From Heterobilharzia americana (taxonomy: Eukaryota; Platyhelminthes; Trematoda; Strigeidida; Schistosomatidae): 64,000 nt of DNA. The position numbers were made by a program, and so were the translations under genes. The notes below the pieces were generated by a model, which saw only the letters and a list, made by a program, of their open reading frames with translations, searched no databases and was not told where the DNA came from. How positions within the stretch are numbered: position 1 is the first letter of the stretch; every line of letters starts with the position of its first letter. The stretch lies in contig OX104130.1 in the NCBI GenBank assembly GCA_944470555.2, positions 45,541,491 through 45,605,490 on the forward strand, in the 5' to 3' direction. Positions 24,801-33,286 of the stretch are shown piece by piece.

Positions 24801-27800
24801 AGGTTAACGGCAACCAGAATAAAATATGGCATCTTTCTGTGACTTAATTTTAGCTGTATGGAGAGATGTGAGTTTCTTAGTTAGGATCCATGCTAAAACT
24901 AAAATCGGAACTCTAGGTGATACGGCCGAGAATCGAGCTCAGACGTGTTACTGCATTTTCACATTATCTTCATCGTAGTTGTCATCATCACATTTCGTTG
25001 TTTCTTATTGCGTCCCACCGCTTTCGATTACCTTATCCTCTGTTTGTCTGTGTTTCATCTTGGTTTTTTCTACTTTGAAGTGCTGGTATGATGTGTGACA
25101 ATTTAAACTGCTACGCAATAATGACACGTCTCATTTCGATACTAAGTAACCAACTTTTGGATTAGTCACATCGAATCTATGTTGTATGTTGTGTTTTATG
25201 AGTTGAATGCCTCCTGTAATTCGGAGTACTTCGTTATGTTAAGCCATTTCGATTACGCTGGGATTGATGAGAATATTAATTGGTAACCCTGTATTGCAGT
25301 GTTTTTCCTATGGATATCATTTATATTCAGGTATAAATAAGGCGGCTAATTGGTTAGACACTTGGTTTCGAATCAGTGGGCCACTTGTTCGAACCCAGGT
25401 CCACCTACCGAGATTTGGACAACCAGGTAGTATTATTAGTCTTCACATTGCTCATTGCTTGCTACACGAAGATGGACAAGGTTGCTGAGTGACTTTGGAT
25501 TTTTGATTCTATACATGGTTTAGAATAGGAAAATTTTCTATAAATTTGGTAGAGTTGATAACGGATTACCATTCTATATTTGTTATGTAGACTAATTAAT
25601 TTCAAACAAAGGTGACTTAGGATTGAGGTCTAATAAGTTGTTGACAGTGAAAGCGATGTTGTCTGGTTGCAGTTAGTATAATTAGAAGAGCTGATGAGCT
25701 AAAGCAGAGCATATGTGATATAACCGATTCACATTTAGGAAATACACTATATTTAAGATAGTTTTTCAACACTTGGCAAGTAACCAGTCAGATTATATGA
25801 CTTGAAAAATGATTTGAACCGATGTGAATATATATATTCTCTGAAATATGAGTACATTGAGTGGTGGGAGTACTTTCATTTCCTCTCAGGCAGTATACAA
25901 CGCATTGGCAGTTTTATCATGAAACGATTCTGAATTCAGTTTCTTACAATCAATAGTGTTAAAAAATCACTGTTTTTGTGGGATACAGACACTTTCGTTC
26001 TTTTGAAGACAGTAATGAGATTAGCAACAGTAGGCTTAAAAAATAAGATCCTTCATAAACCAAAGCCATTGTTTTATTTGCGGAATCAGACGAATTAGGA
26101 CTGATACTGTATCTAACCATTTCATAGCTGTTAAAGTGCATTGTGTTTATTATTGTCTTTCAAGCATTCTTTAGTGACAAATCACTGTTCTGTATGCTGG
26201 CTAGAATATGTTTTCAAATCCTCATCGTTACATTAGTCGTTGATTATTGTCAGTGTTGTTGAGGTCTGACCAATTTTTGTAAATCTTTATTTTCATATTT
26301 CGTGTCAGCGACTTTCGATTGGAACGGAGTTTCAGTACATTAGAATTTTATCGGGGTCTACAAGATGAATTAACTCCTGGCGGTTTAGCATTCTTTCAGT
26401 CGATATGGGACGAAAGTGTGAGGTCATATTACCGCTATAAACTTAGTAAGTGTTATCGATTACGAATTTGTGTTTACATACATGAACATTGTTCTCGGTA
26501 TACTGGATTATCAAAGTTAGTGGATAAAATCCTCCTTTACCACTCATTTGGAGAAATTTTGCATGACACGTTAACTAATTTAAAAAACTCATAAGTTCTT
26601 TAGTCCTGTGGTATTGAAGGTTTTGCAGGAATATATGGACTGCAGAAGGACATCAATATTTTATAACACGTCGACTTATTGTGGAAAGGTTTTATTGAAA
26701 AGCTGGTCAGCGTTTCATTTCACCGACGTTTTAGCACCTATGTGGTCTAACAAATTTGAATAAGACAAATAGGAGAAAATAAAATCCATTTTCCATAATC
26801 TGGTTTTATGTAGTTACAACTTGGAATTATATGCGGATCGGTAATTGAATGTAATTAATAGGTGATACGAAAATGAATTTCATTGGATAAAATAAATGAG
26901 CGTCACACAGGCTTCTATTTTCTGTTAATTATTTGAAGTTATTTCTGTGAAACAAAGCGAACTTTTTGTACACTGCTATTTTTTGTCGTTAATGTTCAAA
27001 GAGTAAGTTGCTTGTAAATTGTTTGATAGAAAGAGATTTAATCTCTGTTGGTAAGCGCACTACATGAAACACACGCATTAAGGTTTATGCTTGAATGGGA
27101 CAGTTTTGTAAATACTTTTAGCGAATGGTAGGCGATATTATTTAAAAAAGAAACTATTGGTTTTCTAATCACCCACCTGTATTACCAATAAACTTTCCTT
27201 TCAAAATCTAGTCGAGGCCTCAAGTGATCTGTGATGTAGGAATGTTACCCGCTACACAGAATAGTACAGTAGTGTTACAAGCAGTTGGACATCATGAAGG
27301 AAGTGTGCATCGTTCAGCAGTGTATGTCGTCAGTTAAAACGCGGTACTGCTTGCCTAATCTTTTATGCCATAACCATATGAAATGATGAATAAGTCGTGA
27401 AGTATCAATCAGTTGGAAGAAATCCGTAGAAAGTCTTGCATAAGGTTTTCGTACTTGTTGGCACTCCTCAGCCGGAAGCACCCAGATCCCTTTAGATTAT
27501 CATTATCATGAGTGTTATTGCTATTATTATTATTATTATTATTATTATTGTTATTACTATTAACACAAACATATGCACCAATGGCACCAAGAAATAGCCC
27601 ACACAAAATAATATAACATTATGGAGACATAAAGCGAAACGGAGTGGACAAATAAAAAGAAAAACACTGTAAGAACAGAATGATTAGAAAGGCACTCCAG
27701 TAGGATGCATTCAAAACAAATCATTCATTACTTTGCAGCAGCATAAGATAAAAGGAAGCTACAGTATGACCGCTACTAGTCTCAATCCTGCACCATATCT

Positions 27801-30800
27801 GATAACAACTCAAACCACCAAGTGATTTCTCGGATCCTACTCAGGGAGCCGTGATGCACCAAAAGATGCTGACGCGATACAACTATCCTTCATCTCACGG
27901 TGGCATGTCATACACTGACCATCCCTCCACTTCTTCTATACAGTCCCAGGGTTAGCAAACAATGAACAGTTTGGAAGCCGTTGGGACGACATGCGTAACA
28001 CATATCCAAGCCAACGAAGCCAATGTTTTCAGATAACTTCACTTATTGAATGACGACCTCCATCATGCTCAAATACACGATATCGTACCTCAGAATTACT
28101 TACATGGTGTTGGCACTGTATACCAGCAATCCAACAGAGCCAACGATAATCGGGTCGTCGAACATCATCATCTTGAAAGCCAGCTTTTATAGACGTAGAG
28201 CAGCACTTCTCGCACTGAATTGTAGTAAACCTGACGTTTCACGGTCACACTAACGTTGTGACGGCACTAAAGGCAGCCCAGATTGATGTATGCCACCGTG
28301 GATTTCGATATGCGGTTGGAAATTTCACCACATACCTCTACCAGCACTCACACAAGAACCCAGTTACTCGAACTTTTCGACTACTTCCAGCGGCTCACCA
28401 TCAAGGGTGAGCGAAGGCGCAGGCTCCTTCCAATCTTCAAAAAGTAATTTGCACTTCAATGATGCAAAGCATATGCCATACTTACGAGCATTAATTGCCA
28501 ACTGACTCGAGTAGCCCGTGTGTTATTGCACAGTAAGACGATGTGGTCCGCATATTCAAGGTCTAATAGCCGTTCTACGGGTAGTGGATCTACACCGTTA
28601 TCACGCACTTCTTCCAGAGCTGTCACAAGAATATCACTGAAGAGTGGAGAGACCAGGCAGACCTACCCGAACCCAACTGCTGATTTGGAACAATGGAGAC
28701 AGGTAGTTGCATACCCTCACTCTACCTGAGGTGTTATATATAGGGTTTTCAAGATGTTAATTAATTTCTCTGATGCCCCCCTCTCTAACAGACAATTCTA
28801 GAGTGCAGTTGTGTCCAGAGAATCGCAACACATCGATTGGTGGCCTGCAATGCCTGAGGTGGTGTTCAAGCATCCGGCGGAGGGTAAACACATGATCACT
28901 GGGTCCACCACCTGAACGAAGCCCGGCCTGTTCCTCACGAGTCATTTCCCCACGCTTTTTGCAGTGTTTGCGAAGTGTGATAGTAGCGAATATTTCCGAT
29001 GCTACTGATAGCAGACTAATACCTTGATGATTGTCACATACCATTCAGTAGAACCTTTTTAGAGGTGGGCACAATATTGGCTTCATTCCAAAGCGATGGG
29101 ATACTCTCAATCTGCCATACCTTCTCAAACAGTCTAGTCAGTTCCCTGACTAGAGTCGTTGCTGCATCCTTAAAAATAGCCGGGGGTAATTTGTCTAGGC
29201 CGGTTGGCTTGTGGCGTTTCAGAACTTAGAGTTCCTTATGGATCTCCGCTTCCTTAGGTGGGTCAGTTTTAACTTATCGTAGAGCAAGATATACTTAAAC
29301 TGAAGATGTTGGGTCCATTGGCCAGCTGAACTGCTTTTCGGAGTACTCCACTCATCGTTCCCGGCGTCTTTGTAGGTTGTTTATCGGTGTACCATCCACC
29401 TCAAAGACTGTCACTGACACCAGGCTTTTTACTGCTAGTGGCTGGGATGAACTAGAACAGCTTCCGACTATTGGCAGATTCAGGTGCTGCTTCCATGTCA
29501 CTCGCGCATTCTGACAACTAAGCCTCATGGTCCTTGCATAAGCGTTGTGTGCTCTTTCGCATAAGAGACTTATGCGAACCATTGTACTCGCTACCCGTCG
29601 AAATGGTCCGATGGGTGTCAAGAAGTTGCAAAGAGCTCACGGAAACACCCAGTGTTTATTAGTGGGAGGTTCTTCTGATCCGCAAGTGGCTTTACTCGCC
29701 ATTTTCATGACTTTTCGAGGTGCAGCTCTTTTAATCGTCTACACTTTCTGGAGGATCGGTAGCTGGCCTTAAATCTAGCTCGGATTAGTATTTAGCTGCA
29801 ATGTTAGGCGCAACTAATTTGCTTGCATTGACCTGTTTAGGATGAGGATTTCGATGACCACCAAAATGCAAGGACGAGCTTAGTACGCACTAAGTCGTCA
29901 TGATCAGAATCGAGATAAGTACTCCATATGGAGCGACACTCCTGTATGCACCCACGCCATCGGTAGCTGATCGCAACATGATGTATCTGAGTCCAGCCTT
30001 AAGTAGCAGACGGAGAACGTCAAGTAGCATAACGGTGATGGCTGTGTGGGAAGTTGATGATGGCTAGAGATAGGCTGTGATCTGCGCAAAGCTGCAAGAG
30101 ACGATCCCCATTATCCGACACAGGGTCAGCTAGTCCTCATTAACAACTTAAATGACTCTCTTCTGAGCTTGGACCCCCGATCTGCGCATTCAAGTCCCCA
30201 GCTAGCACTACATTATCTGTTGAGCACATTTGGTTGAGGTCACTCAGTTGATGATAAAATTCATCCTTGGTTGCATCCGGATTGCAGTTCGTCGGAGCAT
30301 AAGCATAGATGACAAAGAGGTGTCGTCTCCCTTTGCCTGTTACTTCTTACTCGGATTGAACTTTCCAGCCCAATAGCACACAGATGATTGTTGATGGTGA
30401 TCCAGTCGAGTGGTGCAGCTTCTGCTTGAGCGCTTAGTGCGACATTGACACCAGCGAGGCCGGTTCTCGATGCCACAGGGGTCTCCGAATAAGCGCACAT
30501 GAAACATCCTTTTTGAGCTGACAGATGGGGAACTAATTCGAAGCACCTCACTGGGATCTTGTTAGTGAGTCTCTGAGATGCAGTATATGACGAAATATGC
30601 CCATCGAGTCACATAGTATATATCAATAGCGAGGTTTTCCAGAGTCCTAGCGAAACCTGACTGTTGTCCGATCTGTATCAAGGTGTGAACGTTGAAGGTC
30701 GCAAGCTCAAGCGGCACTCCTGGTTTCAGGAACTCTGTGTCAGAAAACTCACTGGAAGACAGCTTTATATAGAGGGAGCTGTCGAGCAACTCAAAACGGT

Positions 30801-32498
30801 GCAGACAGACCAGAAGTCTAATCAGCGGAGAGCAGTTGAGTGAAGTGAGGATAAAGACAAAAGCGAAAGTGGTAATAATAAAAAGTACCGTTCATTTACA
30901 AAAACAACATAACAGAAATAGGTTGAACAACTAGTTATAATGTTCGTGGTTTGAAAGGCTTGCATATTTCCAGAAAATTCGGGTGAGCGCTTCAAAGTCT
31001 TTATTGTATATTGTGATTTTGTATTTTGTGTGAGGGCTCAGACCGAAGCATGTGGTTTTCTTAGGGGACTACTCTCCGATCCTTTGACTTAAAGTTTAAT
31101 CCACAAAGTAGTGGGGCAGCATCAGGAGCTGCATCCCAAAGATTGTCGGTTACCAAAATAGGTTCGTATGCCATTCGTTCCATCAGGAACCTGGCGCCCA
31201 TGAGCATCATTAGTTTGGAATCAGGGTTTTCCAACTCCCCTAAGTGTACCCTCAGTATTCAGCAATCCGCTGGTTATTACCGGACATTCGTTTTCTCCCT
31301 TTCATTCCTCTGGAAAACACCCCATCCCTAGAGATACTGATATCTTGTCAGGATTTTGAATCTGCGTTACTTATTGGTGTCGTGAGAGACGTTATCACTG
31401 AGCTGTTCTGCTAGCAACTAACATGTTTTAAGGCTAGATAAGTCACTGTAATTAATCGCTGTAGGATAACCAGCATATTGGGAATGGTTTATAGTCTGAC
31501 ACAGAAATGCATAAGTAATTACTGAGTCATGTAATTTATTCACGTAGCAGCTTATTAACAAAGAGAACTGATGGTTATGTCAGATTTTTAATAGCACTTC
31601 TCAGAACGCAGGTCATTTTGCTAGCATACTGTGCTTGGCGAATGAATAATTGTTTCGAAACGCTTTTATGTATTTTGATAATCAGCAACATAAAACTTCT
31701 GTGTGATGTAGAACTGTCGTTTTAAAAATCTGTTTCATTAGTGAGTAGGAGGTGGCTGGTTGCAATCAACAATGAAGTCAGATGCAGTCACCTATAGAGG
31801 TCTGCATAACGGATATTAACGACTTTTCAGCTATCAAATACTTCTTTTGGTAATAATTACACTTCACTACTTCTGATATTCATGCGATGTGAAGTTGATT
31901 TGGCGTTGAAATGGTCAGAGATGTATACAGACTTGTGTAAGCCTGCATGTACTTTCTATGGATTGTAGGTTGTAGGCGTGCGCTAAGATCAGATTTTTCT
32001 ACGTTTCACTGAAAGAGTTACACTACTGAATTCACTTCAGTAGTAAACTGATTGTTATTCAATTTAAACTTCCTTTCACTTCGTCACACTTTTCCTTTTC
32101 TTACAGATGCACCTGAACCTGTCTTCGAAATTCAATGGCCAGATCCTCGGTTACCTCCGCAAGAGCAGTTCCCCGTTACTAATTCGTGGGTTAGACCTCG
32201 TCGCCACCCTCATGGTATTCCTCTTATCAGGGAGAGATATGGTGTACACAGCGATGTATCATTTGATGTATATTTGGACCGTTATCGAGATCGTAAGGAT
32301 TTGTACGAGGAGATTATACATGAACGATTGGCCAGTGAGGGAAATCCTTTAGATGAAGAAGAGCCTCGTCGCAAGACATATGAATATCCTGCCGCTATCC
32401 CAATGCCTTCGCGAATGCCCAGTTGGTGGGTTAAGCAGGAAACCCAACGGCGCCTGCGTCAGGGTAGGTGGCGAGAGCTGAATGGCCATGATGGTTAA
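11998..32498 (+). CDS. MRPL38: Mitochondrial ribosomal protein L38 (six exons)
   Basis: The product is a large-subunit protein of the mitochondrial ribosome with a PEBP-fold domain. Coding exons: 11998-12169, 16936-17339, 21563-21690, 22676-22846, 26309-26445, 32107-32498, joining to 1404 nt, 467 codons plus stop. All five introns are GT-AG and phases match (1, 0, 2, 2, 1). Landmarks along the protein: basic N-terminus likely to direct mitochondrial import; VDIGLP at residue 72; CPDEP at 214 (altered PEBP DPDxP signature); EYIHWMV at 229; GYHRYIF at 264; LTPGGLAFFQ at 313; WDESV at 325; EPVFE at 341. All have close counterparts in vertebrate L38 in the same order. The human protein is about 380 residues, so this one is longer, mainly at the C-terminus. 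The start is the first ATG after an in-frame TAG at 11968-11970. No other gene of the pathway is nearby. Confidence 0.95.
12170..13241 (+). other. MRPL38 intron 1, first part
   Basis: No repeat family recognised up to the duplicated block. Near 13070-13135 a short plus-strand trace (LLPKAAELEEINDDVEILTE) looks coding-like but is closed by stops and matches nothing recognised. Confidence 0.4.
13242..13717 (+). repeat. Segmental duplication, copy 2 (476 bp)
   Basis: Near-exact copy of 9981-10455 in the same orientation, inside MRPL38 intron 1. It has one extra T and one T-for-C change. About 20 bp before the left edge still show weak similarity, so the homologous unit may once have been longer. 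Confidence 0.95.
13718..14580 (+). other. MRPL38 intron 1, unassigned part
   Basis: AT-rich, with short accidental frames on both strands. Nothing recognised. Confidence 0.4.
14581..14757 (+). mobile_element. tRNA-like SINE with degenerate hammerhead motif
   Basis: The head resembles a tRNA promoter: a box A-like gcctcagtggcctag at 14587-14601 and a box B-like ggtttgagtct at 14638-14648. Downstream, at 14683-14735, lies a hammerhead-like core: CTGACGAG at 14691-14698, a poor stem II (GTCTC / GAAC), AAGA where GAAA is expected, then GCGCGTCC. This head-plus-ribozyme order is that of schistosome SM-alpha SINE-like repeats. The mutated second core makes self-cleavage very unlikely. Confidence 0.7.
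15497..15925. mobile_element. Solo LTR (429 bp) with 5-bp target-site duplication
   Basis: The insert begins TGTAAGG and ends GATATTACA, so its ends are the inverted TGTAA...TTACA typical of LTRs. It is flanked by ATGAC at 15492-15496 and ATGAC at 15926-15930. The left arm of the surrounding inverted repeat gives the empty-site sequence, which reads straight through with a single copy of ATGAC. It contains AATAAA at about 15732 and a (TA)n tract at 15834-15901. No internal retrotransposon sequence remains, so it is a product of LTR-LTR recombination. The parent family (Gypsy or BEL) is not identified. Confidence 0.85.
15834..15901. repeat. (TA)n dinucleotide repeat
   Basis: About 34 uninterrupted TA units inside the solo LTR. 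Confidence 0.98.
16005..16935 (+). other. MRPL38 intron 1, last part
   Basis: No repeat family recognised. The last 30 nt are pyrimidine-rich and end in TTTAG, the acceptor of exon 2. Confidence 0.5.
16936..17339 (+). CDS. MRPL38: MRPL38 exon 2
   Basis: Codes for residues 58-192. Acceptor is a pyrimidine run ending TTTAG (16931-16935); donor is AAG|GTTAGT at 17340. It holds VDIGLP, a Lys/Arg-rich helix (RFDLETQARKRTL), IPLDVI and HYDIFNSLFG, all matching L38 of other animals in order. A Ser/Asp-rich insertion (about residues 162-176) is absent from the human protein. Confidence 0.95.
17340..18180 (+). other. MRPL38 intron 2, first part
   Basis: Nothing recognised. Confidence 0.4.
18187..18256 (-). 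mobile_element. tRNA-derived SINE, family A, minus-strand fragment
   Basis: Reverse complement reads a box B-like ggtccgaaccctgc and then the family tail that ends caatcatcaccc, as in the plus-strand copies at 18262-18420 and 42790-42970. The 5' (box A) half is missing. Confidence 0.8.
18262..18420 (+). mobile_element. tRNA-derived SINE, family A
   Basis: Box A-like tagctaatttgg at 18314-18325 and box B ggttcgagtct at 18358-18368, with spacing as in a tRNA, then the shared tail catcttcagttatcacc. No closed acceptor stem, so it is a SINE and not a tRNA gene. It lies tail-to-tail-complementary with the fragment just upstream. Confidence 0.85.
18421..18640 (+). mobile_element. SINE-like repeat with degenerate hammerhead motif
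   Basis: Hammerhead-like elements at 18500-18545: stem I strand GTACTA, first core CTGAGAA at 18506-18512 (family CTGANGA), second core CGAAAC at 18527-18532, NUH triplet ATC at 18537-18539, stem I partner CAGTGC at 18540-18545. Five of six stem I pairs form (one of them G-U). The first core has A where G is required and stem II is nearly lost, so activity is not expected. Known schistosome hammerheads have the same short order. Confidence 0.65.
18776..18853. repeat. (TA)n dinucleotide repeat
   Basis: About 39 TA units in MRPL38 intron 2; likely to differ in length between individuals. Confidence 0.98.
18855..20095 (+). other. MRPL38 intron 2, middle part
   Basis: AT-rich; a short (ATT)n run at 19078-19090. 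No repeat family recognised. Confidence 0.4.
20096..20760 (+). mobile_element. CR1/Perere-like 3' fragment
   Basis: In-frame traces in order: FVLLYNCKP near 20135 (for LLYGCEPW), LSQLRWLGYVLCMLSHRLP near 20292-20345 (for LRWLGHVLRMxxHRLPRR), GWKGVEGGHTKT near 20370-20408, and LESPRPKESVVEDFW near 20475-20520, the usual C-terminus of this LINE family. The 3' UTR ends around 20750 with the same aacttggacc...tttgatttta wording as the copy ending at 11760. Several stops. Confidence 0.8.
20761..21205 (+). other. MRPL38 intron 2, unassigned part
   Basis: Nothing recognised. Confidence 0.4.
21206..21320 (-). mobile_element. tRNA-derived SINE, family A, minus-strand copy
   Basis: Shares agtattgatac-gggtgatgattga with the 18187 copy and continues through a weak box B reverse complement. 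More diverged than the others. Confidence 0.7.
21563..21690 (+). CDS. MRPL38: MRPL38 exon 3
   Basis: Codes for residues 193-234 plus two bases; acceptor TTAATAG at 21556-21562, donor GTAAGT at 21691. Carries the start of the PEBP domain: YWTLVMTCPDEP and NEYIHWMV. The PEBP DPDAP ligand motif is changed to CPDEP, in line with L38 having a structural rather than ligand-binding role. Confidence 0.95.
22252..22425 (+). mobile_element. tRNA-derived SINE, family B
   Basis: In intron 3. Box A tagctcagttg at 22260-22270 and box B gggttcgagcc at 22303-22313, followed by the family tail ccacctatcaaggtttgggc, aagcaggtagtg and a variable end (cagggtgactga). A tRNA-like cloverleaf is not closed at the 3' side. 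Best preserved of three copies. Confidence 0.85.
22676..22846 (+). CDS. MRPL38: MRPL38 exon 4
   Basis: Codes for the rest of residue 235 through residue 291 plus two bases; acceptor GCATAG at 22670-22675, donor GTAAGT at 22847. Contains PYLPPLPYQGTGYHRYIF, matching the PEBP G-x-HRY strand, then ILYRQDSGKIDLSKW. Confidence 0.95.
22860..23585 (+). other. MRPL38 intron 4, first part
   Basis: A minus-strand frame at 23567-23214 (117 codons) starts with an alternative codon, lacks any recognisable domain and is likely chance or repeat-derived. Nothing else recognised. Confidence 0.4.
23592..23725 (+). mobile_element. tRNA-derived SINE, family B, internal deletion
   Basis: Starts tggagctgtagct like the 22252 copy but jumps from box A straight to box B (ggttcaagccccgctccacc), losing about 30 nt between them. 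The tail aaggtttgggcaagcaggta is the same. Confidence 0.85.
24060..25140 (+). mobile_element. CR1/Perere-like RT fragment in MRPL38 intron 4
   Basis: Order of traces: AVHQGYSLSTFLFNLIIEY near 24137-24190, LEYSNDIIVL near 24262-24290 (the YADD box changed to YSND), GMRFSPPKCKFLF near 24347-24384, VERVDYYTCMGSRISPGGSV near 24430-24490, LRVKLTALQFSLLY near 24582-24624. These are the palm and thumb of the same LINE family as at 27780-31335. Stops and frameshifts throughout; no activity possible. Confidence 0.85.
25335..25492 (+). mobile_element. tRNA-derived SINE, family B
   Basis: Box A-like ggctaattggttaga at about 25342-25356, box B gttcgaacccagg at about 25388-25400, then ccacctaccgagatttggac and aaccaggtagtat, the family B tail. 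The head differs from the 22252 copy, so it may stem from another tRNA or be strongly diverged. Confidence 0.8.
25493..26308 (+). other. MRPL38 intron 4, last part
   Basis: Nothing recognised apart from the exon 5 acceptor. Confidence 0.4.
26309..26445 (+). CDS. MRPL38: MRPL38 exon 5
   Basis: Ends codon 292 and runs to residue 337 plus one base; acceptor GTGTCAG at 26302-26308, donor GTAAGT at 26446. Contains FSTLEFYRGLQDELTPGGLA and FFQSIWDESV, the C-terminal strand and helix of the PEBP domain as found in L38. Confidence 0.95.
26446..27775 (+). other. MRPL38 intron 5, first part
   Basis: Holds an (ATT)n-like run at 27519-27551. Nothing else recognised. Confidence 0.5.
27780..31335 (-). 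mobile_element. Near full-length, inactive CR1/Perere-like LINE
   Basis: Read on the minus strand from about 31335: a 5' leader to about 30850; endonuclease traces (LELATFNVHTLIQIGQQSG near 30700-30645, TRWAYF); a linker; RT from about 29050 with CDNHQGISLLSVASEIFATI, EEQAGLRSGGG, HVFTLRRMLEHH; the active site LEYADHIVLLCNN near 28560-28525; and the C-terminal HWLRWLGYVLRMSSQRLPNC block near 28020-27960. YADD is changed to YADH, removing a catalytic Asp, and there are stops and frameshifts. It lies antisense in MRPL38 intron 5. Confidence 0.9.
31336..32106 (+). other. MRPL38 intron 5, last part
   Basis: Nothing recognised; ends in the exon 6 acceptor. Confidence 0.4.
32107..32498 (+). CDS. 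MRPL38: MRPL38 exon 6 (last) with C-terminal extension
   Basis: Codes for residues 338-467 and the TAA stop; acceptor is a T-rich run ending TTACAG at 32101-32106. EPVFE at 341-345 and DVYLDRYRDRKDLYEEI match the C-terminal end of L38 (a PVFE segment and a final LDRYRD). After that point about 55-60 further residues follow, rich in Arg, Glu, Pro and Trp (MPSRMPSWWVKQETQRRLRQ), beyond the end of the human protein. Confidence 0.95.
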
Positions 32499-32552
32499 AT
32501 ATTCATGAGATATGAATAACTTACTGTAGTTCAAGTCATTGTACAGCTGTGA

Positions 32553-32558
32553 AATAAA
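32553..32558 (+). terminator. MRPL38 polyadenylation signal AATAAA
   Basis: Canonical AATAAA 55 nt after the stop codon, followed by a GT-rich stretch (gtgttcatattgtattt), as expected for the end of the last exon. Confidence 0.8.
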
Positions 32559-32569
32559 TGTGTTCATAT

Positions 32570-33240
32570 TGTATTTGACTCATTCGTTTGCATGAGGAAG
32601 TTGGTTATTTCAGGTTTTAGAGGAGTATTTAAAGTCATTGAATTCTGTAGTTATTTTTGAAATATATCACAAGAAAACGCAAACTTTGACCATGGAATTC
32701 CTGAACATACAATGGTGCCACCATTTTTATTCTGCGTCTTTGGACTGATTGTGCCGTGTTTACGTAAGTCAGTCTTTATCATTATTCCAATATGAACACA
32801 TTGGAAGTTACTTTTAGGACAATCTAAGTGTTAATGTTTATTTGAAATTACCTCATCAGTACATAGTGTTGTTAATCCGGGACACCAGATAAAATGCAAG
32901 TTTCAGCATCAAAGACAAAAATCAGTGGAACATTGTTTTATATGCGTTTACCACATAGTTGGTAATTAATATAGATGGGAAGTAGTAAGTCATACGGATC
33001 ACTTCAATTTTTGTTATTCGTTTAGGCAAAGGTTTATTATCACAATTGTTTAGAAAGCCTAAACATGAGTATGAATTTATAGAAGGTAAGCATGGTAACG
33101 TTAAAATACTGCAATTCGTGCATTATATAAAAAAGTGGTGTAGTGACCATTGGTTGAATATTTGTTGCCACTCTTACTATTTTTGGGATGTCCAAGCCAC
33201 AGGAAGGTAGGTAATGGAAACTTAATTAGCTGTGGAGGTG
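32570..33240. other. Intergenic, nothing recognised
   Basis: AT-rich, no open frame or repeat family seen. Confidence 0.4.
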
Positions 33241-33242
33241 TG

Positions 33243-33246
<4 letters not shown>

Positions 33247-33282
<36 letters not shown>
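33247..33282. repeat. (GA)n dinucleotide repeat
   Basis: About 17 uninterrupted GA units. Confidence 0.97.

Positions 33283-33286
<4 letters not shown>

Noticed and set aside
27409..27606. Minus-strand frame with a poly-Asn run
   Set aside because: Caused by the ATT/AAT repeat at 27519-27551.
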